Assembly: GCF_016055025.1 (NCBI RefSeq)
Contig: NZ_JAECVW010000002.1
Source of the DNA: Thermoactinomyces intermedius
GTDB lineage: Bacteria > Bacillota > Bacilli > Thermoactinomycetales > Thermoactinomycetaceae
Strand: one strand, 5' to 3'
Length of the DNA stretch: 64,000 nucleotides
Part shown: positions 58,712 to 64,000 of the stretch, piece after piece
Layout: every line of letters begins with the position of its first letter
How positions within the stretch are numbered: the stretch's first letter is position 1
The notes under the pieces: generated by a model
Databases searched by the model: none
What the model saw: only the letters and a program-made list of their open reading frames with translations
Told to the model about the DNA's origin: nothing
Made by a program: the position numbers and the translations under genes

Positions 58712-59215
58712 TTACGACAATTCCCCTTCAAATCCCCGCTCGGTAATCGGGGTTCCATCGATTTGGTAGAACACCACTTTGATTTTCCCGTCTTTTGTCT
58801 CCAAAACGGCATAGGTCGGTACAGTAAAGCCACGGGGTTGCGTGATGCTTCCCGGATTGATCAGCAAAACGCCGTCTTCTTTTTCGCACACCGGAAAATG
58901 GGAGTGGCCGAAACAAGCAATTTGCGCTCCCGCTTCCTGCGCCCGGTATTTGATGGGAAGCAAAGACTCTTTCACCCGGTACAGGTGGCCATGCGTGACA
59001 AAAAAACAAAGGGAATCCGCTTCAAAGATCTCTTCCTCGGAAACCTCTTCCCAATCGCAATTGCCTCTCACCACAGTCAACGGCACGGAGGGAAGTTCAG
59101 ACCGGCCGGTGCAAAAATCGCCGCAATGGATCACATGATCGGCTTTCACCCGGTCCACAATTTCATTCAACCGCTTCGCCCGGCCGTGTGAATCGCTGAT
59201 GATCAACACTTTCAT
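58712..59215 (-). CDS. ysnB: YfcE/MJ0936-family metallophosphoesterase
   Basis: The 167-residue phosphodiesterase has the calcineurin-like metal motifs ISDSHG, HCGDFCTG, RGNCDWE, THGH and FGHSHFP. Start ATG 59215 is the third of three ATGs after AGAGGAGG and is best spaced. Order rph-rdgB-ysnB is that of B. subtilis. Its physiological substrate is not certain. Confidence 0.94.
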   Translation of the reverse strand: MKVLIISDSHGRAKRLNEIVDRVKADHVIHCGDFCTGRSELPSVPLTVVRGNCDWEEVSEEEIFEADSLCFFVTHGHLYRVKESLLPIKYRAQEAGAQIACFGHSHFPVCEKEDGVLLINPGSITQPRGFTVPTYAVLETKDGKIKVVFYQIDGTPITERGFEGELS

Positions 59216-59229
59216 CATCATTCCTCCTC

Positions 59230-59853
59230 TTATGAAAAATGATACATGTTCTTCATCTCTTCGATCAACAGACGGGTGGCTTTCCCGCGGTGACTGATGG
59301 CGAATTTTTCTTGATTGCTCAGCTCCGCCATCGTTTTGTGAAGCGAAGGCACGTAAAAAAGCGGATCATAACCGAAACCCTGATCCCCCCGCGGCTCCCG
59401 CGTGATTTCGCCGTGGCACGTTCCTTCCACGGTTTTGGTCGGTTCACCGGGCACAGCCAGCGCCATAACGCAAACATAGTAAGCCTGGCGTTTCTCTTGC
59501 GGGACGGATTCCATTTGCTTCAGCAATTTTTGGTTGTTCTCTTCATCCGTGGCATTTTCCCCCGCATAGCGGGCCGAATAAACGCCGGGCTCCCCGTTTA
59601 ACGCCGGCACCACCAGACCGGAATCATCCGAAACCACCGGCGCATTCAAATGCCGGGCAATCGTTTCCGCTTTTTTGACGGCATTGCCTTCAAACGTGTC
59701 CTGATCCTCTACAATGCCGGGCAAATCTTGAAAGTCTTTCAACCCTTTGACATCCAGGTTCAAATGCTCCAAAAACAGTTCCCGGAATTGTTCCAATTTG
59801 TTTCGGTTTCCCGTCGCAATGATGATATACGGAAAAGGCCAGTTTCTTTTCAT
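59230..59853 (-). CDS. rdgB: XTP/dITP diphosphatase (RdgB/HAM1)
   Basis: The 207-residue enzyme cleans non-canonical purine triphosphates. Family motifs are IIIATGNRNKLEQFRELF, NAVKKAETIARHLNAPVVSDDSGLVVPALNGEPGVYSARYAG and GDQGFGYDPLFYVP. It lies 75 bp after rph and 14 bp before ysnB, in the conserved rph-rdgB-ysnB group. Confidence 0.96.
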   Translation of the reverse strand: MKRNWPFPYIIIATGNRNKLEQFRELFLEHLNLDVKGLKDFQDLPGIVEDQDTFEGNAVKKAETIARHLNAPVVSDDSGLVVPALNGEPGVYSARYAGENATDEENNQKLLKQMESVPQEKRQAYYVCVMALAVPGEPTKTVEGTCHGEITREPRGDQGFGYDPLFYVPSLHKTMAELSNQEKFAISHRGKATRLLIEEMKNMYHFS

Positions 59854-59928
59854 GTTTCTCTTCCTTTCCCTTTCAATGGTTCATGGGAAAGCCCATGAAC
59901 AATAAAAAAGCTCATGGGCCCGATTGGT

Positions 59929-60699
59929 TTATTTCGTTGCCGAAGAACTTTCCTCCGAAACGGTTTTCCCCACCAGTTCGGCGTCACTTCCCAAGATTTC
60001 TTTTTGCATGAGAATCAATTCAGACGTTCCCTTTTTGGCCAGCTCCAAAAGTTGGAAAAGCTGATCGCCCGAAAAAGGAGATTCTTCGCCCGTTCCTTGG
60101 ATTTCCACATATTTTCCGAGACCTGTCATGACAATGTTCATATCCACAATGGCGGAGGAGTCTTCTTCATAACAAAGATCCAAGAGCACTTCTTCCCCGA
60201 CGATCCCCACACTGGTCGCAGCCAAAAAGTCTTTGACCGGCATCTCTTTTAAAACGCCGTTTTTCACCATGGGAGCCAGCGCATCCACCATGGCGACAAA
60301 TGCTCCGGTAATCGCCGCGGTACGGGTTCCGCCGTCGGCTTGGATCACATCGCAGTCGATCCACAGGGTTCTTTCCCCGATGGCGGATAAATCCACAACG
60401 GAACGGAGTGCCCTTCCAATCAGGCGCTGGATCTCCATCGTCCGGCCGCTGACTTTCCCCCGGCTGGATTCACGAACGGTCCGTTGATGGGTCGCTCTCG
60501 GCAACATCGAATATTCCGCGGTAATCCACCCTTTACCGGAATTTCGCAAAAAAGGGGGGACTCTTTCTTCCACCGTCGCCGTACAAATGACCCGGGTATC
60601 CCCCACGGTTATGTAAACGGAACCTTCCGCCGTCTTGATAAAGCCTCGCTGCATTTCCACTTTTCTTAGTTCATGATTTGCGCGTCCATCGGTTCTCAA
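59929..60699 (-). CDS. rph: Ribonuclease PH
   Basis: The 256-residue phosphorolytic exonuclease trims tRNA 3' ends. It has LRTDGRANHELR at the N-terminus, the core TAEYSMLPRATHQR, RLIGRALRSVVDL, and QADGGTRTAAITGA (phosphate-binding). TTG 60699 follows AGGAGGGAAG and matches the family start; the longer open frame gives an unrelated extension. It is followed by rdgB. Confidence 0.96.
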   Translation of the reverse strand: MRTDGRANHELRKVEMQRGFIKTAEGSVYITVGDTRVICTATVEERVPPFLRNSGKGWITAEYSMLPRATHQRTVRESSRGKVSGRTMEIQRLIGRALRSVVDLSAIGERTLWIDCDVIQADGGTRTAAITGAFVAMVDALAPMVKNGVLKEMPVKDFLAATSVGIVGEEVLLDLCYEEDSSAIVDMNIVMTGLGKYVEIQGTGEESPFSGDQLFQLLELAKKGTSELILMQKEILGSDAELVGKTVSEESSSATK

Positions 60700-60768
60700 T
60701 GATGCTTCCCTCCTGTGCCAAGTTCCTTTAGTATAGCATACCCTTATCCCAAATACCGAATGAGAAAA

Positions 60769-60802
60769 GAAAAAAAGGAATGAAATTTGACTCATTCCTT
60801 TT
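60769..60802 (-). terminator. gerM terminator
   Basis: The minus strand reads AAAAGGAATGA, an 8-nt loop, TCATTCCTTTT and more T. It starts 10 bases after the gerM stop. Confidence 0.9.
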
Positions 60803-60811
60803 GCACCTGCA

Positions 60812-61858
60812 TCAGGATTTATTTGGATTGACAAAGACGGGGCGGGCCACGGGATTGCTGACGGTTCCTTCCCCTTCCACGGCAACGCTTTGTTTCCCGT
60901 TCACGGTCAATTGCACTTTATCCGCATCGGTGTTTTCCGTCAAGGACAACACGATCGTTTGGATGGCGTCTTTGGAAGCGCTGTTCTTTCCGTACTGTAA
61001 CAGTTGCTCTCCCAGATCCGCCGACACCACCTTGTCTTTGACCTGAACTTTATTCACCGCCAAGGTGTTGTCCAGCGCCGCACTCAAACCGGAATCGTAT
61101 TGCGGCCCTTTGATCAGCTCTTTCATCACCGTTTCGCCGATTTGGTCCGATGAATTGACCATCCGGGTCACCGGCACATAGTAAATTTCGTTATTGGGCA
61201 ATTGCCCCATGAAATACAGGATGACCGGCATGCTCCGCGTCAGGTCCGTTCCTTCGGCCACCTCCAGATTGATCCCGTCTTTACGGGTCAAACCTTGAGC
61301 CGGTGTCTTTTTCTTCGGCATGACCGCAAGCGGTTTCCCATCGACCCAGATATTCACCTGGTCAATGGTGGGAAAACCCGTCAACGTCCAAGTCACGGCA
61401 CTTAACAAATCCTCTTCTTCATCCTCTTTGTAGTTCAAAAATTCTTTTGAAAAGTCAATGGTTGCAACCCCGTCTGAAATATTTAACGCCTTCACCTGCG
61501 TTCCTTTGGGCAGAATCGGAGTCATCCCTTCCGGCAGCATGGACGCTCCCGGTCCTTCCTTCACCATGAACTTTAACACTTCTTTGGCAATCCCTGTGGA
61601 AGCCGGAAGATTCAAGGTATAAGGAGCGACGTGGCCGTTATTCGTTTTGAAATAAAGTTCGACCCCGGTCGTCTTTTCCTGTTTGTCATCCTTTTTTTCT
61701 TGGCCGGCCCCCACCGGCGTTGCGTTGTCCAAATTGGCATTGGCCGGGGGCGGGTCAATGGGCTTGGTGGATTCTTTTCCCGGTCCGAACATGCATCCGG
61801 TCACCAGCAAAGGAATGAATAATAGAAAAACGGCTGAGCGTATGAATCTTTGATCCAT
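60812..61858 (-). CDS. gerM: Sporulation/germination lipoprotein GerM
   Basis: The 348-residue lipoprotein has a signal peptide with lipobox LVTGC, a Pro/Lys-rich linker and two GerMN domains (about 70-200 and 210-335), each with the pattern VELYFKTNNGHVAPYTLNLP or VILYFMGQLPNNEIYYVPVTR followed by a conserved VLKFM/VMKELIKGP segment. In B. subtilis GerM links the mother-cell SpoIIIA complex to the engulfing membrane. ATG 61858 follows GGGGGGAG. Its presence shows a spore former. It lies between murI and rph as in B. subtilis. Confidence 0.95.
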   Translation of the reverse strand: MDQRFIRSAVFLLFIPLLVTGCMFGPGKESTKPIDPPPANANLDNATPVGAGQEKKDDKQEKTTGVELYFKTNNGHVAPYTLNLPASTGIAKEVLKFMVKEGPGASMLPEGMTPILPKGTQVKALNISDGVATIDFSKEFLNYKEDEEEDLLSAVTWTLTGFPTIDQVNIWVDGKPLAVMPKKKTPAQGLTRKDGINLEVAEGTDLTRSMPVILYFMGQLPNNEIYYVPVTRMVNSSDQIGETVMKELIKGPQYDSGLSAALDNTLAVNKVQVKDKVVSADLGEQLLQYGKNSASKDAIQTIVLSLTENTDADKVQLTVNGKQSVAVEGEGTVSNPVARPVFVNPNKS

Positions 61859-61939
61859 GAACAATCTCCCCCCAAGGACAAGTCATTTATTACATGTATA
61901 CGGGCATGGGGGGAATTTAGCACTTTCCGGAACAAAATT

Positions 61940-62761
61940 TTATCCCACCGAAGGGAAATAAAGCTCCACCTGTTCCACCTTGACCGGAAAACCAAACCAG
62001 TCTTCGGCAATCTTCGAAAAGCTTTCCGTCGACCCCGTCGTAAAGAAGCGGTGTTTGGGCGAATGCTGATCCGAAAGCAATTGTTGGTGCTGCAAAATCG
62101 TGCTTAACTCCACCGCGGTTTCTTCCGCCGAGCTGATGATGGACACCGATTCGCTCACCGCTTTTCGGATGGAATCCGCCAAAAGGGGATAATGCGTGCA
62201 TCCGAGAATCAAGGTGTCCATGGAAGTGTTCCGGAGCGGGGACAACGTGTCGGCAACTATGTCATCGGCCAAAGCGGTATGGCGATACCCGCTTTCCACC
62301 AGCGGCACAAAGGCCGGACAGGCCAGACTGTGAATGGTCAAGTCGGGATGGATTTTGCGGAGAGCCTGTTCATAAGCCCCGCTTTGAATCGTTCCCTGCG
62401 TGCCGATCACGCCAATCGTTTTGTTTTTCGTCGCTTTAATGGCCGCCCGCGCTCCGGGATCAATCACTCCCAGGACCGGAATGTCCACCTGTTCTCTCAC
62501 CAAATCCAGCGCTGCGGCGGTTGCGGTATTGCACGCGATCAAAATCGCTTTGATCGGATGATTCATCAAAAACCGGACAATGCCCATGGTGAATTTCCGG
62601 ACTTCTTCTTTGCTGCGGGGGCCATACGGACAGCGTTTGGTATCCCCCACATAATAAATGGTCTCCCGGGGCAACTGCCGCATCACTTCACGGGCAACGG
62701 TCAACCCGCCGACCCCGGAATCAAGGATGCCGATCGCCCGGTCTCTGGTTTGCTGCATCAT
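61940..62761 (-). CDS. murI: Glutamate racemase
   Basis: The 273-residue enzyme makes D-glutamate for peptidoglycan. The catalytic cysteines are in IACNTATAAALD and LGCTHYPLL; the N-terminal IGILDSGVGGLTVAREV is the usual start region. It corresponds to racE of B. subtilis. The chosen ATG 62761 has GGAG 12 bases upstream; the second ATG is directly adjacent. Confidence 0.96.
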   Translation of the reverse strand: MMQQTRDRAIGILDSGVGGLTVAREVMRQLPRETIYYVGDTKRCPYGPRSKEEVRKFTMGIVRFLMNHPIKAILIACNTATAAALDLVREQVDIPVLGVIDPGARAAIKATKNKTIGVIGTQGTIQSGAYEQALRKIHPDLTIHSLACPAFVPLVESGYRHTALADDIVADTLSPLRNTSMDTLILGCTHYPLLADSIRKAVSESVSIISSAEETAVELSTILQHQQLLSDQHSPKHRFFTTGSTESFSKIAEDWFGFPVKVEQVELYFPSVG

Positions 62762-62842
62762 ACAAAAATCCAACTCCTATCCCTCTGTCTCAACCGGATA
62801 TGATATCATATTGGTTTCCCCAAGAATTGGAACACAGGCAAC

Positions 62843-62872
62843 AAAAACCTCCATTCGGTGCATGAATGGAGG
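62843..62872 (-). terminator. Terminator of MarR gene
   Basis: The minus strand reads CCTCCATTC, ATGCACC, GAATGGAGG and five T. It starts seven bases after the stop codon. Confidence 0.9.
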
Positions 62873-62878
62873 AAAACC

Positions 62879-63328
62879 TCAATCTTTTTTCATTTCATGA
62901 TACAAAACGGATAAATGTTTTTGGATTTGCTCCGTCTCTTCAGATGACAAATGCGAGAGAATGTCGGACAAATACTGCCGACGGGCTGCCAAAACTTCAT
63001 CGATGATTTTCCGCCCTTTATCCAATAAACGGATCCGCACCACGCGCCGGTCACGTTCATCCCTTATCCGTTCCACCACTTCGTTTTTCTCCATCCGGTC
63101 AATCAAATCGGTCATCGTACTGCAAGCCAAAAACATTTTTTGACTCAATTCCCCGATGGTTAAATCCCCGTTTTCCTGAAGCAACAACAAAGCTGAAAAC
63201 TGGGGCGGGGTCACCGGAAACCGGTCCAGGATTTCCCTTCCTTTTCTTTTGACAATCACACTGATTTCCCGCAATAAAAATTCGATTTCAGCAAATCGCT
63301 CGTAAGAGACCGGCTTTTTCTTTTCCAT
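62879..63328 (-). CDS. MarR-family transcriptional regulator (YsmB-like)
   Basis: The 149-residue winged-helix regulator has LLLQENGDLTIGELSQKMFLACSTMTDLIDRMEKNEVVERIRDERDRRVVRI, shown here only by its key parts LTIGELSQKM and DRRVVRIRL. It sits next to murI and gerM like ysmB of B. subtilis. Its ligand is unknown. The start follows AAAGGAGAGG. An AT-rich inverted repeat over the -10 region could be its own operator. Confidence 0.93.
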   Translation of the reverse strand: MEKKKPVSYERFAEIEFLLREISVIVKRKGREILDRFPVTPPQFSALLLLQENGDLTIGELSQKMFLACSTMTDLIDRMEKNEVVERIRDERDRRVVRIRLLDKGRKIIDEVLAARRQYLSDILSHLSSEETEQIQKHLSVLYHEMKKD

Positions 63329-63372
63329 AAGCCTCTCCTTTATTTCAAACTTTCATCATACCCTTATCAAGA

Positions 63373-63392
63373 AAGTATATATAAAATTATAC
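63373..63392. promoter_or_regulatory. Inverted repeat in MarR-speE intergenic region
   Basis: GTATA and TATAC flank eight AT bases, and on the minus strand the site includes TATAAT. It is about 50 bp upstream of the MarR start, a likely autoregulation site. Confidence 0.35.
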
Positions 63393-63489
63393 ACCTTGAC
63401 AAACCAAATCCAGTAAACAAAAAACTGCAAAACGGTGACACATCTGATAAAATGGTGTCTCGGTAACATATATGAAGGAGGTTGGACGG

Positions 63490-64000
63490 TTGAACCAAAC
63501 ACCTGAATTTCTGCAAGAAAAAAACGGGGATTTATGGCTGATCGAAGATGAACGGGAAAACATGAAGGTGAGTTACCGGATCAAAGAAGTGGTGTTTTCG
63601 GAAAAATCCCCTTTTCAACATGTCATGATTTTGGATTCATATGATTTCGGCCGCATGCTCGTTTTGGACGGCGTGGTGCAAACCACTTCCCTGGACGGCC
63701 ACATCTACAATGAAATGATCACCCACATCCCGCTTTCCATCCACCCGAATCCCGAGCGCGTGCTGATCATCGGGGGCGGGGACTGCGGAGCCGCCCGGGA
63801 AGTATGCAAATATGAGAATGTCAAAGAAATCGACATGGTGGAAATTGACGAGCTGGTGGTCGACGCCTGCAAAAAATACCTGCCGGCGGTTTCCGGAAAT
63901 CTTTCCGATCCCCGGGTGAACTTTATTTTTAATGACGGGATCAAACATGTGGAAAACATTCGGGATCACTACGATGTGATCATCGTGGACTCCTCCGATC
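63490..64000 (+). CDS. speE: Spermidine synthase, N-terminal part
   Basis: The first 170 codons lie in the window. The enzyme transfers aminopropyl from decarboxylated SAM to putrescine. TTG 63490 follows AAGGAGG. The N-terminal beta domain (SPFQHVMILDSYDFGRMLVLDGVVQTT), EMITHIPL and the SAM-like fold VLIIGGGDCGAAREV with VEIDELVVDACKKYLP and DVIIVDSSD are seen. The gene continues past the right edge. In B. subtilis speE is elsewhere. Confidence 0.93.
   Translation, partial: MNQTPEFLQEKNGDLWLIEDERENMKVSYRIKEVVFSEKSPFQHVMILDSYDFGRMLVLDGVVQTTSLDGHIYNEMITHIPLSIHPNPERVLIIGGGDCGAAREVCKYENVKEIDMVEIDELVVDACKKYLPAVSGNLSDPRVNFIFNDGIKHVENIRDHYDVIIVDSSD

Noticed and set aside
59879..59900. Hairpin GTTCATGGG/CCCATGAAC between rph and rdgB as terminator
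   Set aside because: No T run follows on the minus strand, and the genes should be co-transcribed.

Overview
The window is chromosomal DNA from a spore-forming, thermophile-like Bacillales bacterium. Thermoactinomycetaceae or a near relative fits best, but that is an inference from gene content. The evidence is strong AGGAGG-type ribosome sites, frequent GTG/TTG starts, T-tailed terminators, gerM and lonB, and the blocks murI-gerM-rph-rdgB-ysnB and tig-clpX-lonB-lonA-engB-hemA-hemX known from Bacillus subtilis.

Layout. (1) 1-17.5 kb is core: a tetrapyrrole operon (hemA, hemX, start of a sirohaem gene), a sulfonate/thiamine-precursor type ABC transporter, map, ddl, engB, lonA, lonB with a sigma-G-like promoter, a FemAB transferase, clpX, clpP and tig. 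(2) 17.7-29.8 kb is a lipid-oxidation-like region: nitronate monooxygenase, a small interrupted gene, a UbiB/ABC1 kinase, an R2-like ligand-binding oxidase with all cofactor and cross-link residues, a GAF-LuxR regulator, then thiolase plus two acyl-CoA ligases behind a near-consensus sigma-54 promoter, and a CBS-PAS-AAA-Fis sigma-54 activator immediately upstream. (3) 30.1-34.6 kb is a sulfonate operon: Rrf2 regulator, YezD, ssuA, ssuD, ssuC, ssuB. (4) 34.7-40.7 kb holds a MATE pump and a nitric-oxide block: RIC iron-sulfur repair protein and quinol NO reductase, each with a perfect TGTGA-N6-TCACA box, and nadA. (5) 40.7-49.3 kb holds a two-component system with a divergent SHOCT membrane peptide, a secreted matrixin protease with an anchored partner, and housekeeping singles.

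(6) 49.3-55.9 kb is the most unusual part. It is an AT-richer tandem array of polymorphic-toxin immunity genes on the minus strand: five Imm6-like genes alternate with three SUKH (SMI1/KNR4) genes in units that each end in a related hairpin. A fourth SUKH gene lies next to it, directly behind the decayed 3' end of an LHH-type HNH nuclease toxin. No intact toxin is present. One SUKH copy carries an 8-bp deletion and one Imm6 copy a 3-bp deletion that creates a stop, so the array is both expanding and decaying. (7) 55.9-58.5 kb holds a broken P-loop kinase, an unrecognised gene, a 39-residue zinc-ribbon gene and a NUDIX gene.

(8) 58.5-64 kb returns to core: tRNA-Arg(UCU), ysnB, rdgB, rph, gerM, murI, a MarR regulator and the start of speE. 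In B. subtilis ysnB is close to tig, so 17.5-58.5 kb looks like a large insertion or rearrangement between two core blocks.
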